From Pseudomonas parasichuanensis (GTDB lineage Bacteria; Pseudomonadota; Gammaproteobacteria; Pseudomonadales; Pseudomonadaceae), in NCBI RefSeq assembly GCF_021601385.1, contig NZ_BQHO01000013.1, positions 62,001 to 126,000 on the forward strand: 64,000 nt of DNA, read 5' to 3'. A program made the translations under genes and the position numbers. Each line of letters opens with the position of its first letter. The first letter of the stretch is position 1. Positions 9,595 to 18,369 of the stretch are shown in pieces. Below the pieces are notes generated by a model. That model had not been told where the DNA came from. It worked only from the letters and a program-made list of their open reading frames with translations, and did not search any database.

Positions 9595-10518
9595 ATGGAT
9601 TTTCGCCAACTGCGTTATTTCGTCGCGGTGTATGAGGAAGGCCATGTGGGCCGCGCCGCCGAACGCCTGTCACTCTCCCAGCCGGCCCTGTCGCAACAGA
9701 TCCGCCAGCTGGAGCACAGCCTCGACCTGAGCCTGTTCGAACGCAGCAACAAACGCCTGCTGCCAACCCTGGCCGCCCACACGCTGTACAACCACGCCCT
9801 GCCCCTGCTCGATGGCCTGCAGCGGGCCCACGAGGCCATGCGCAACTTCAAGGGCCAGTCGCTGCGTACCCTGGCCATCGGCGTGCTGCAGACCGTGCGG
9901 CCAAGCCTGGTGCCGCAGCTGCTGGAGCGCGTGCGCAAGGCTCAGCCGCACCTTGTCGTGCAGATCTATGAATTGTCGGGGCTGGAAATCGAGCGGCGTT
10001 TGCTCAACGGCAATCTGGATATCGGTATCAGCTACCTGCCACCGCGCCAACCGGGGCTGCATGGCCAGTTGCTGTACGAAGACGAGTTGCAGCTCGTCAT
10101 CCCCAACACCCACCCCTTGAAGGACTTCAAGAAGGTCTCGCTGCGCCAGGCAGCCGAACTGCCGATGCTGATGCTCGGTGAAGAATTCCAGATCCGCCAG
10201 ATCTGGAAGGCGCAACTGGCTAACCTGGGCCGCAGGCCACAGGTTCAGGCAGAGATGAACAACATGGCGGGGATTCTCGACAGCCTGGCACACACGGCGC
10301 TGGCCACCATCCTGCCGGGCCGGGCCAAAGAGGCTGCCGAAGATGATCAGGCGCTGCTGTGGAAGCCCTTGAGCGAGCCGCGGGTGCCGCTGAAGGTCGG
10401 CCTGGTATTCCGCGATGCCCAGCGCCAGCAGGCGTCCGTGGAGCTGCTGCGCACCCTGCTGGAAGCAGAGACCGATGCGCGCCAGCTGGGCGTATCAGCG
10501 CTGGATGTGCTTGGCTGA
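9595..10518 (+). CDS. LysR-family transcriptional regulator
   Basis: 307 residues from the ATG at 9595; a TTG two codons upstream is less likely. The N-terminal winged helix-turn-helix (MDFRQLRYFVAVYEEGHVGR, then AAERLSLSQPALSQQIRQLE) is followed by the two-lobed effector domain (residues about 90-295), resembling the CynR/CbbR-like group. It is divergent from the aminotransferase and probably controls it. A small palindrome, ATAAG-tattg-CTTAT (9582-9596), overlaps its own start codon and could allow autoregulation. The inducer is unknown. Confidence 0.88.
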   Translation: MDFRQLRYFVAVYEEGHVGRAAERLSLSQPALSQQIRQLEHSLDLSLFERSNKRLLPTLAAHTLYNHALPLLDGLQRAHEAMRNFKGQSLRTLAIGVLQTVRPSLVPQLLERVRKAQPHLVVQIYELSGLEIERRLLNGNLDIGISYLPPRQPGLHGQLLYEDELQLVIPNTHPLKDFKKVSLRQAAELPMLMLGEEFQIRQIWKAQLANLGRRPQVQAEMNNMAGILDSLAHTALATILPGRAKEAAEDDQALLWKPLSEPRVPLKVGLVFRDAQRQQASVELLRTLLEAETDARQLGVSALDVLG

Positions 10519-10534
10519 AAAACCCAGGCACAAA

Positions 10535-10560
10535 GAAAACCCCGCCGAAGCGAGGTTTTC
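10535..10560 (+). terminator. Hairpin terminator after the LysR gene
   Basis: GAAAACCCCGC pairs with GCGAGGTTTTC (one mismatch) around a CGAA tetraloop, 17 bases after the stop codon. The short T-run lies in the 3' arm. On the opposite strand the hairpin ends in GGTTTTCTTTG, so it may work both ways. Confidence 0.65.
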
Positions 10561-10897
10561 TAGACTGTTTCCCTGTGACATCCCTATCTCCCCACCGTCC
10601 TGGCAGGATCCTTTCGTGTCCCTGTTCTGTCCATTGCGCTTCCTGCGCTACGTCCATGGAAGAAAGATTAACCGTGGATCCAATCTTAGGAAAGAGGCGA
10701 AAAGTCACCACGTCGTGTAAGACAAAGCTTACAAAATGGATCCATTCGGTAATGGCTAGGCTCGCAGGGGCGATGCTTACATTTTTTTCCGAACTATCCC
10801 GCGCCACTACCTCAGCGGTCCTACAAGCAGGGCCACGAATTACGTAGCCCTGCACAAGCGCTGCCTGATCGAGGCGAGTAACAGAATGACGGGGTTA
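10561..10897. other. Intergenic spacer with a 12-base palindrome
   Basis: No convincing gene is seen in these 337 bases between the LysR terminator and the end of the convergent acyl-CoA dehydrogenase. It is less GC-rich than its neighbours. It contains a perfect palindrome AATGGATCCATT at 10735-10746 and a related GTGGATCCAAT about 60 bases earlier. No RNA gene or REP element is recognised. Confidence 0.5.
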
Positions 10898-12676
10898 TCA
10901 GAACTGTTCAGCGTCCAGCAGATAGAGCGATTCGCTCCCCGCCTTCACCGAAGCCACCAGCGAATGCACCCGTGGCAACAGGCGCGCAAAGTAGAAGCGC
11001 GCGGTGCCCAACTTGGCCCCGTAGAACTCGGCATCGCCCTCACCCGCCTTGGCCGCACGGGCCATCAGCGCCCACATGTAGGCATAGGCGACGTAACCGA
11101 ACGCGTGCAGGTATTCCACCGACGCCGCACCGATCTCGTTGGGGTTGCCCTTGGCCTTGTCCAGCACCCAGGCGGTCAGTTCGTCGAGCTGATCGAGGGC
11201 GGTGGCCAGCGGCTTGGTGAATTCACCCAGCTCGCCGCCGGCGGCGGCGACAAACTGGCGGATCTCATCGGCGAACAGCTGGTAGTAAGCGCCGCCACTG
11301 GCGACGACCTTGCGGCCCACCAGGTCCAGGGCCTGGATGCCGTTGGTGCCTTCGTAGATCTGGGTGATGCGCACATCACGCACCAATTGCTCCTGGCCCC
11401 ACTCACGGATATAGCCGTGGCCGCCGAACACCTGCTGGCCATGCACGGTGCACTCCAGGCCCAGGTCGGTGAGGAAAGCCTTGGCTACCGGCGTCAGCAG
11501 GGCCACCAGCTCTTCGCTGCGTTTGCGGGTTACGGCGTCTTCACTGTACTTGGCGCTGTCGAGCTGCATCGCCACGTAGGTCGAGAAGGCCCGGCCACCC
11601 TCGATCAGCGCTTTCATGGTCAGCAGCATGCGGCGCACGTCCGGGTGCACGATGATTGGGTCGGCAACCTTGTCCTTGGCCTGCGGGCCGGTCGGCGCCC
11701 GGCTTTGCAAGCGGTCACGGGCGTACTCGACGGCGTTCTGGTAAGAGCGCTCGGCCGAAGCCAGGCCCTGGATACCGACACCCAGGCGCTCGTAGTTCAT
11801 CATGGTGAACATGGCGGCCAGGCCCTTGTTCGGTTCGCCCACGATGTAACCGACCGCCTCGTCGAAGTTCATCACGCAGGTGGCCGAGGCCTGGATGCCC
11901 ATCTTGTGCTCGATCGAGCCGCAGTTGGCCGGGTTGCGCGCGCCGAGGCTGCCGTCTTCGTTGACCAGGAACTTGGGCACCAGGAACAGCGAAATACCTT
12001 TGGGACCGGCCGGGGCGTCCGGCAGCTTGGCCAGCACCAGGTGGATGATGTTCTCGGTGAGGTCGTGTTCGCCACCGGTGATGAAGATCTTGGTGCCGCT
12101 GACCTTGTAGCTGCCATCGGCCTGCGGTTCGGCTTTGGTGCGGATGATGCCCAGGTCGGTACCGGCGTGGGGCTCGGTCAGGCACATGGAGCCGGCCCAG
12201 ACGCCGGCGTACATGTTCGGCAGGTACTTTTCCTTCAGCGCCTCACTGGCGTGGGCGTTGATCGACAGGCAGGCACCGGCGGTGAGCATTGGGTACAGGC
12301 CAAACGCCAGGCTCGAGGCGTTGACCATCTCTTCAACCTGGGCAGAAATCGCCTTGGGCATGCCCATGCCGCCGAACTGCGGGTCGCCACCGACGCCCAC
12401 CCAGCCACCCTCGGCGAAGGTCTGGTAGGCCTCGATGAAGCCTGCCGGGGTGCGCACCGCGCCGTTGTCCCAGTGGCAGCCTTCTTCATCGGCAGCACGG
12501 CTCAGTGGGGCGATGGTCTTGCCGGTAACCTTGCCGGCCTCTTCCAGCACGGCCATGGCGGTGTCGGCATCGACCGTCTCGGCCAGGGCAGGCAACTGCG
12601 ACCAGAGTGCGGCCACATCGAAGACTTCATTGAGGACGAAGCGCATATCGCGCAGGGGCGCTTTATATTCAGCCAT
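10898..12676 (-). CDS. Acyl-CoA dehydrogenase, long form with C-terminal extension
   Basis: 592-residue FAD-dependent acyl-CoA dehydrogenase of the about 600-residue subgroup, with an N-terminal ACAD region and a C-terminal extension domain (from about 470). It catalyses the first, alpha-beta desaturation step of beta-oxidation. Motifs include MCLTEPHAGTDLG, KVSGTKIFITGGEHD, and YEGTNGIQALDLVGRK, which carries the catalytic glutamate of this group. The start MAEYKAPLRDMRF matches the start of the paralogue at 14363-16168. Relatives in P. putida act on medium-chain or aryl-alkanoyl-CoA; the chain length here is not decidable from sequence. Confidence 0.9.
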   Translation of the reverse strand: MAEYKAPLRDMRFVLNEVFDVAALWSQLPALAETVDADTAMAVLEEAGKVTGKTIAPLSRAADEEGCHWDNGAVRTPAGFIEAYQTFAEGGWVGVGGDPQFGGMGMPKAISAQVEEMVNASSLAFGLYPMLTAGACLSINAHASEALKEKYLPNMYAGVWAGSMCLTEPHAGTDLGIIRTKAEPQADGSYKVSGTKIFITGGEHDLTENIIHLVLAKLPDAPAGPKGISLFLVPKFLVNEDGSLGARNPANCGSIEHKMGIQASATCVMNFDEAVGYIVGEPNKGLAAMFTMMNYERLGVGIQGLASAERSYQNAVEYARDRLQSRAPTGPQAKDKVADPIIVHPDVRRMLLTMKALIEGGRAFSTYVAMQLDSAKYSEDAVTRKRSEELVALLTPVAKAFLTDLGLECTVHGQQVFGGHGYIREWGQEQLVRDVRITQIYEGTNGIQALDLVGRKVVASGGAYYQLFADEIRQFVAAAGGELGEFTKPLATALDQLDELTAWVLDKAKGNPNEIGAASVEYLHAFGYVAYAYMWALMARAAKAGEGDAEFYGAKLGTARFYFARLLPRVHSLVASVKAGSESLYLLDAEQF

Positions 12677-12799
12677 GACAACCTCTCGCTATAAGGGTCG
12701 GGGCGGTCCGACGGGACCGCGGCACTGGGTTGTAGCCAGTGTAACCGAACAACTTTTTCGAGACATAGGGTCATCATGCGACTGAATGGCCAATTATGG

Positions 12800-14083
12800 T
12801 CACGCCATTCGTATGGCACCGCGCTGCGATTGCTGGCCGAAGGTCATCACGCAGTTACGCCCCGCGCCCTTGGCGCTGTACAGGGCCTGGTCAGCGGACT
12901 TGAGCACTTGCTCGGGGTTGCGATGTTCAACCTGGCGCTCGGCGACACCGATGCTGATGGTGACCGAAACCGTACTGCTGGCGCTTGCACCCCGGCGCTG
13001 TCGCCCGGCGCCATCGTCCTGCGGGCGGTTGCTCTGGTCGCGCAGCTGAATGGCGTAGTTGGCGATCATCTCGCGCACCGCCTCCAGGTGCGGCAGGCAC
13101 TCCTCGGCGGTCTTGCCGGCGAACACCAGGGCAAACTCCTCGCCGCCATAGCGGTAGGCTCGGCCACCACCCGTGACTTTGGACAGGCGGCTGGCAACCA
13201 GGCGCAGCACCTGGTCACCGACGTCATGGCCATGGGTATCGTTGAATTTCTTGAAATGATCGACGTCGCTCATGGCGATCACGTAGTTGCGCCCCAGCCG
13301 CTGCATGCGCTCGTTCAACGCACGGCGCCCCGGCAGGCCGGTCAGTTCGTCGCGGAAGGCCATCTGATAGGCCTCGTGGGCGACCGCAGCAGCGATCATC
13401 AGCATCACCTGGCTGCACAAGATGTTCAGGGTAAACGGCAGGATGAAGGTCTTGGGCAGCATCCAGAAGATACCGATCAGCCCGATCACCTGCGCTGCGT
13501 GCAAGGGCCGGGGCTCGCGCAGGTACTGCACCACCAGCAGGATGAACACGGCGATGAACAGCGGGTAGGCCAACTGGATCAGGCTCATCCACTGGCCATG
13601 CAGCGACGGCCAGCGGATCTCAGCCAGCCAGCCCAACAGGGCCTCGGGGAAGCTCTGCTCCAGCGCCAACGCCACGCTGCCGACCGCGAACAGCACGGCA
13701 AAGCGGGCGAGCATGTCCTGGGCCAGGTGGGTACGTTCCTGCCAGGCCGCGTACAAACCGAACAACGCCGGGAGCAGCAGGCAGACCAGGTGGAAGATCA
13801 CCGCGGCGTCCTCGCGTACCCGGCCATTGTCGCGGTAGAAGTCGGTCTGGGTGTCGAGCAGGAAATAGGCGATGTACACCGTGACCATCAGGAACAGCTC
13901 GCGCTGGCGGCGATACACCGCGCAATAGGCGCCGCCCAGCAGCAGGACCAAGGTGGGCAGCACATTGAACAGCGATGTGAAGAAGACGCTGAGGTCCCTC
14001 ACATAGGCAGCGGCGAGCCCCGACAGCAAGAGGATCAGCGAGGGCAGGAAGTGGCTCGCGCGTACAGCGGATAGACGAAACAA
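12800..14083 (-). CDS. Membrane-bound GGDEF diguanylate cyclase
   Basis: 427 residues. The N-terminal half (about 10-225) holds six or seven hydrophobic segments forming a membrane sensor. A GGDEF domain follows, with the active-site loop GGEEF at 313-317 and FRDELTGLPGRRAL at its start. It should make c-di-GMP from GTP. The RxxD inhibitory I-site expected before the loop is absent (the sequence reads TGGGRAYRY), so product feedback at that site is unlikely. The start is a TTG at 14083 with GGAG 7 bases upstream; no nearer ATG exists. It sits between two acyl-CoA dehydrogenases. Confidence 0.88.
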   Translation of the reverse strand: MFRLSAVRASHFLPSLILLLSGLAAAYVRDLSVFFTSLFNVLPTLVLLLGGAYCAVYRRQRELFLMVTVYIAYFLLDTQTDFYRDNGRVREDAAVIFHLVCLLLPALFGLYAAWQERTHLAQDMLARFAVLFAVGSVALALEQSFPEALLGWLAEIRWPSLHGQWMSLIQLAYPLFIAVFILLVVQYLREPRPLHAAQVIGLIGIFWMLPKTFILPFTLNILCSQVMLMIAAAVAHEAYQMAFRDELTGLPGRRALNERMQRLGRNYVIAMSDVDHFKKFNDTHGHDVGDQVLRLVASRLSKVTGGGRAYRYGGEEFALVFAGKTAEECLPHLEAVREMIANYAIQLRDQSNRPQDDGAGRQRRGASASSTVSVTISIGVAERQVEHRNPEQVLKSADQALYSAKGAGRNCVMTFGQQSQRGAIRMA

Positions 14084-14310
14084 GGGTAATCTCCGACCCG
14101 GCAGATCAATAATGGCATTGTGCCCCTACTTCATCGAGTGTGCACCTCAATAGATGAAATATTGACGTCGGGTTAACGGCAGGTAGGCGTGCCGGCTTGA
14201 GCCATAGTCGTTACTGGATGCGACATCCTCACAGCTTTTTCCATTCTTTTTGTAGGAACAGGCGCATCAACAGGCCTGAGCTAGCACCTGGCCACCCAAA
14301 TCCACGAGAC

Positions 14311-14346
14311 GAAAAAAAACCGCCTGCCGGTGAGGGCAGGCGGTTT
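14311..14346 (-). terminator. Strong Rho-independent terminator after acyl-CoA dehydrogenase 2
   Basis: A perfect 12-base stem (AAACCGCCTGCC, 14317-14328; GGCAGGCGGTTT, 14335-14346) with a 6-base loop. On the minus strand it is followed by a run of eight T. It lies 17 bases beyond the stop codon of the minus-strand gene ending at 14363. Confidence 0.93.
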
Positions 14347-14362
14347 TGTTCAGCCGGTTGGC

Positions 14363-16168
14363 TTAGTAGGACAGACCGAAGTCGTCTTCCTTCATCGCCA
14401 TCAGGTTGTCGGCACCGGACAGGATCGCCGCGACATGCGTGCGGGTGCGCGGCAGGATGCGCTGGAAGTAGAAGCGCGCAGTCTGCAGCTTGGCGGTGTA
14501 GAACGCCTGTTCGCTGGTGCCGGCAGCCAGCTTCTCGGCGGCCAGGCGGGCGATGTCGGCCCAGAAGTAGGCCAGGCAGGCATAGCCGGAGTACATCAGG
14601 TAGTCCACCGACGCCGCACCGACTTCTTCGCGGTCCTTCATCGCCGCCATGCCGATCTTCATGGTCAGCTCGCCCCACTCCTTGTTGATCGCCGCCAGTG
14701 GCTCGACGAACTCTTTGGTGGCAGCGTTGCCTTCCTGGCCCTGGCAGAACTTGTGGACGATCTTGGTGAAGCCTTTGAGCGCCTCGCCCTGGGTCATCAG
14801 CACCTTGCGGCCGAGCAGGTCGAGGGCCTGGATGCCAGTGGTGCCTTCGTACAGCATGGAAATGCGGCTGTCGCGCACGTTCTGCTCCATGCCCCACTCG
14901 GCGATGAAGCCGTGGCCACCGTAGATCTGCACACCGTGGTTGGCCGCTTCGAAGCCGACTTCGGTCATGAAGGCCTTGGCGATCGGGGTGAGGAAGGCCA
15001 GCAGGGCGTCGGCCTTTTTCTTGGCCTCTTCATCCTGGCTGTACTTGACGATATCCACCTGCTGGGCGGTGAAGTAGACCATCGCACGGTTACCTTCGGC
15101 GAAGGCCTTCATGGTCAGCAGCATGCGGCGCACATCGGGGTGAACGATGATCGGGTCGGCCGCCTTTTCAGGAGCTTTCGGGCCGGTCAGGGAGCGCATC
15201 TGCAGGCGATCGCGGGCGTACTTCAGGCCGCCCTGGAAGGCCACTTCAGCGTGGGCCAGGCCTTGCAGCGCGGTGCCCAGGCGAGCGGTGTTCATGAAGG
15301 TGAACATGCAGTTCAGGCCCTTGTTGGCTGGGCCGATCAGGTAGCCGGTGGCGCTGTCGAAGTTCATCACGCAGGTGGCGTTGCCGTGGATGCCCATCTT
15401 GTGCTCGAGCGAGCCACAGCTCACGCCGTTGCGCTCACCGACGCCGCCTTCGGCGTTCGGCAGGAACTTGGGCACGATGAACAGCGAAATGCCTTTGGTA
15501 CCGGCCGGCGCATCGGGCAGGCGGGCCAGGACGATATGGACGATGTTGTCGGCCATGTCGTGTTCACCGGCCGAAATGAAGATCTTGGTGCCGGACACCT
15601 TGTAGCTGCCGTCGGCCTGAGGCTCGGCCTTGGTGCGCAGCATCCCCAGGTCGGTACCGCAGTGCGGCTCGGTCAGGCACATGGTGCCGGTCCACTCACC
15701 GGATACCAGCTTGGTCAGGTAGGTGTGCTGCTGCTCGGGGGTGCCGTGCTCGGAGATGGTGTTCATCGCGCCGTGGGACAGGCCTGGGTACATGCCCCAC
15801 GACCAGTTCGACTCACCGACCATTTCGCTCAGGGCCAGGCCCAGCGACTCAGGCAGGCCCTGGCCACCGTGCTCGACGTCATGGGCCAGGCTCGGCCAGC
15901 CGCCTTCGACGAATTGCTCGTAGGCTTGCTTGAAGCCGGTCGGCGTTTTCACGCCCGACTCGCTCCAGGTGCAGCCTTCCAGGTCACCGACACGGTTCAG
16001 CGGGGCCAATACCTGCTCACAGAATTTCGCGCCTTCTTCAAGAATCGCGTCCACCATGTCTGGCGTGGCGTCCTGGCAAGCCGGCAGGCTCGCGTAGTGC
16101 GCCTCGTAGCCAAGCAGTTCGTCGCGGACGAAGCGGATATCACGCAAGGGGGCTTTGTAATCAGGCAT
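14363..16168 (-). CDS. Acyl-CoA dehydrogenase, long form, paralogue of the neighbouring gene
   Basis: 601 residues from the ATG at 16168 (MPDYKAPLRDIRF); the frame extends upstream, but the match to the paralogue and a GAGGT site support this start. FAD acyl-CoA dehydrogenase with the same motifs: MCLTEPHCGTDLG, KVSGTKIFISAGEHD and YEGTTGIQALDLLGRK with the catalytic glutamate. It is clearly homologous along its whole length to the protein encoded at 10898-12676, so the two probably arose by duplication and differ in chain preference. I recall a P. putida homologue described as an inducible phenylacyl-CoA dehydrogenase, but could not check this. Confidence 0.9.
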   Translation of the reverse strand: MPDYKAPLRDIRFVRDELLGYEAHYASLPACQDATPDMVDAILEEGAKFCEQVLAPLNRVGDLEGCTWSESGVKTPTGFKQAYEQFVEGGWPSLAHDVEHGGQGLPESLGLALSEMVGESNWSWGMYPGLSHGAMNTISEHGTPEQQHTYLTKLVSGEWTGTMCLTEPHCGTDLGMLRTKAEPQADGSYKVSGTKIFISAGEHDMADNIVHIVLARLPDAPAGTKGISLFIVPKFLPNAEGGVGERNGVSCGSLEHKMGIHGNATCVMNFDSATGYLIGPANKGLNCMFTFMNTARLGTALQGLAHAEVAFQGGLKYARDRLQMRSLTGPKAPEKAADPIIVHPDVRRMLLTMKAFAEGNRAMVYFTAQQVDIVKYSQDEEAKKKADALLAFLTPIAKAFMTEVGFEAANHGVQIYGGHGFIAEWGMEQNVRDSRISMLYEGTTGIQALDLLGRKVLMTQGEALKGFTKIVHKFCQGQEGNAATKEFVEPLAAINKEWGELTMKIGMAAMKDREEVGAASVDYLMYSGYACLAYFWADIARLAAEKLAAGTSEQAFYTAKLQTARFYFQRILPRTRTHVAAILSGADNLMAMKEDDFGLSY

Positions 16169-16342
16169 TGCGATGAACCTCTGTGATGAGTTCTCTGGGG
16201 AGACCGCTGACACCGACCAACGCTTGGCGGCTATCGATCAAACAGTTGTTTGAAACTTACGTTTAGGTGGCTGTGATGTCAAGGAAGGCTCAGTGGCATT
16301 TGTGCCGCCCAACATGACATTTACGCCACCACCCTCTAAACG

Positions 16343-16412
16343 CATCGCGGGGCAAGCCCGCTCCCACGCAATACCGCAGGGCGGGGCGTGGGAGCGGGCT
16401 TGCCCCGCGATG
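16343..16412. repeat. REP inverted pair (27-base perfect arms)
   Basis: Arms at 16343-16369 and 16386-16412 are perfect inverted copies of CATCGCGGGGCAAGCCCGCT-type sequence separated by 16 bases. It lies 22 bases after the stop of the 98-residue minus-strand gene (reading that strand) and could act as its transcript end. Confidence 0.9.
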
Positions 16413-16433
16413 TTGCCGAATGTGAGGTGATGA

Positions 16434-16730
16434 TCAGGCGTAGGTGTCGATGAACCGACCGAGCATTTCGTCCGATGCCTTGGCGACTTTGACGCCCAGT
16501 TCGACTTCCTGCTTGCCCAGCGCCAGTTGCACGGTGCCGGTGGGCAGGTCCATCTGCTGGCTGCGGTCGACGCCACGCAGGCGCTCGGCCTGGTAGTCGG
16601 TGGACTGGCTGGTGTTGCCACGCTCGACGGCGCCACTGGCGATCTGCTGGGCGGCCTGGTCGACGCGGCTCTGCCCGTTCTGGATGGCCCCCAGGCCTGC
16701 GTAGAAGGCGGAGCTTGCGTTGATTTCCAT
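16434..16730 (-). CDS. 98-residue protein resembling flagellar rod-type N and C termini
   Basis: Not firmly recognised. The N terminus (SAFYAGLGAIQNGQSRVDQA) and C terminus (KASDEMLGRFIDTYA) resemble the helices that form the coiled-coil D0 domain of flagellar rod and hook proteins, but the middle is only about 40 residues and polar. There is no signal peptide or membrane segment. It stands alone between an acyl-CoA dehydrogenase and bioD, with no other flagellar genes in the window. The resemblance may reflect shared ancestry or simply amphipathic helices. Confidence 0.7.
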   Translation of the reverse strand: MEINASSAFYAGLGAIQNGQSRVDQAAQQIASGAVERGNTSQSTDYQAERLRGVDRSQQMDLPTGTVQLALGKQEVELGVKVAKASDEMLGRFIDTYA

Positions 16731-16862
16731 GTCAGGACTCCGTGACGCTGGGTGGTGAACTGCGCTTATTAAAGCAGGCCGCCAGGAAAAAGGCCCGTTT
16801 AAATCCCTAATAGCCTAGTGCCAGCCAATAGACCCGGGTCATGCCGCCATCCGGCAGGCCGT

Positions 16863-17543
16863 CTAGTCCAGCAGATCCAGCTGCAGATGCGCGGCCACCG
16901 CGTCCGCACTCGCCTGTTTGAGCCACGGCACCCGCCCCAGGCAAGGCGCGGGCAGGCGCTCGGCCAGGCTGGAAAGGTTATCTTCCAGCCGCGATGTCCG
17001 CGGGTCGACGATGTTCGCCACCCAACCGGCCAGTTGCAGGCCATCCCGGGCAATCGCCTCGGCACTGAGCAGGGCGTGGTTGATACAACCAAGGCGCACG
17101 CCAACCACCAGGATCACCGGCAGTTTCAGGGCAATCGCCAGGTCCGACAGGTTGGCATGGTTCGACAGCGGCACGCGCCAGCCACCGGCCCCCTCCACCA
17201 GGGTGAAATCGGCGCCTTGATCAAGCACATGCCTCATGGCATCGCGCAACGTCTGCACCTCAAGGGCCACCCCCGCTTCCCGCGCGGCGACATGGGGCGC
17301 GATGGCAGGCTCGAAGGCGAACGGATTCACCTGCTCATAGGGCAACTTGATAGAGCTTTCATCGATCAGCGCCAGGGCATCGCTGTTACGCAGCCCCTTG
17401 GGGGTGACCCCGCATCCGGACGCCACCGGCTTGGCCGCCAGAGTACTCAAGCCCAGCTGCCGCGCCGCATGCAGCAGGCCGGCGGCGATCGTGGTCTTGC
17501 CAACGTCGGTGTCGGTGCCGGCAATGAAATAGGCCTGGCTCAT
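16863..17543 (-). CDS. bioD: BioD, dethiobiotin synthetase
   Basis: 226 residues from the ATG at 17543 (MSQAYFIAGTDTDVGKTT); the P-loop GTDTDVGKTT is at 9-18. The enzyme closes the ureido ring of DAPA with CO2 and ATP to give dethiobiotin, the substrate of BioB. It is the last gene of the bioBFHCD operon, one base after the bioC stop. VEGAGGWRVPLS is the conserved family motif. Confidence 0.96.
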   Translation of the reverse strand: MSQAYFIAGTDTDVGKTTIAAGLLHAARQLGLSTLAAKPVASGCGVTPKGLRNSDALALIDESSIKLPYEQVNPFAFEPAIAPHVAAREAGVALEVQTLRDAMRHVLDQGADFTLVEGAGGWRVPLSNHANLSDLAIALKLPVILVVGVRLGCINHALLSAEAIARDGLQLAGWVANIVDPRTSRLEDNLSSLAERLPAPCLGRVPWLKQASADAVAAHLQLDLLD

Positions 17544-17544
17544 G

Positions 17545-18369
17545 TTACTGCCCCTCTGCCACTGATTGACGCAGCACACCATAGACCACCTGGTAGGTGG
17601 CCGGCAGCCCCTGGGGCTCACGGAACTGCTCATAGGCCTGCAACAGCCCCTGCATCCGCGCCCGCCCGGTGAGCCCGGAAGGCCGCCCAGGGTTGAGGTT
17701 GTGCGCGCCAAGGGCCTTGAGTTCATGGGTCAGGCTGCGCACGTCGGGGTAGTGCAGCACATGGGCGCGGCGCTCCAGGCCGAGCAGTTCCAGGCCACTG
17801 CCCGCGCACAGGCGCTGGTAATCCTCGAAGTGGCGGAAGCGATTGACGTGAACCATGCCGTCCACCGCCTGCCAACTGGCCCGCAGCTCATCGAGGGTAC
17901 CGACACACAAGCTGCTGAACGCCATCACACCGCCCAGGCGCAACACCCGCCGGGCCTCGCTCAGGACGCTGCCGAACTGGCCGCACCACTGCACCGCCAG
18001 GCTGCTGAACAGCAGGTCGACACTGCCATCGGCCAGCGGCAGGCGCTCGGCATCGCCCGCCACGTGATACTGCGCACCGCCTTGCTCGCGGGCATGGCGC
18101 AGCATGCCCTCGGCGATATCCATGGCCACGCCGCTGGCACTGGCGAAACGCGCTGCCAGCACCCGGCTGAAGTGCCCCGTGCCGCTGCCCAGGTCAAGCC
18201 AGCGCGCGGGTGCCAGGTCGCCCGGCAGCTCGTCCAGCAGGGCCACGCCCACTGCGCGCTGCAGGGCCGCAACGCTGTCGTAGCTGGCGGCGGCGCGGGA
18301 GAACGAAGCCGCCACCTGGCGTTTGTCCGGCAGGCTGCCGGGCAGGCTTGGCTGGGAAAGGTCAGTCAT
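17545..18369 (-). CDS. bioC: BioC, malonyl-ACP O-methyltransferase
   Basis: 274-residue SAM-dependent methyltransferase. BioC methylates the malonyl thioester so that fatty-acid synthesis can build the pimelate moiety of biotin. The Rossmann motif [13 protein letters not shown] lies near residue 57, and [11 protein letters not shown] is typical of BioC. The ATG at 18369 ([10 protein letters not shown]) overlaps the end of bioH by 8 bases. It works with BioH, the next gene upstream. Confidence 0.95.
   Translation of the reverse strand: MTDLSQPSLPGSLPDKRQVAASFSRAAASYDSVAALQRAVGVALLDELPGDLAPARWLDLGSGTGHFSRVLAARFASASGVAMDIAEGMLRHAREQGGAQYHVAGDAERLPLADGSVDLLFSSLAVQWCGQFGSVLSEARRVLRLGGVMAFSSLCVGTLDELRASWQAVDGMVHVNRFRHFEDYQRLCAGSGLELLGLERRAHVLHYPDVRSLTHELKALGAHNLNPGRPSGLTGRARMQGLLQAYEQFREPQGLPATYQVVYGVLRQSVAEGQ

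Noticed and set aside
10886-12694. 602-codon plus-strand frame opposite the first acyl-CoA dehydrogenase
   Set aside because: Antisense shadow frame; the minus-strand protein has full family motifs, this one has none.
14330-16186. 618-codon plus-strand frame opposite the second acyl-CoA dehydrogenase
   Set aside because: Same codon-bias shadow as at the paralogous gene.
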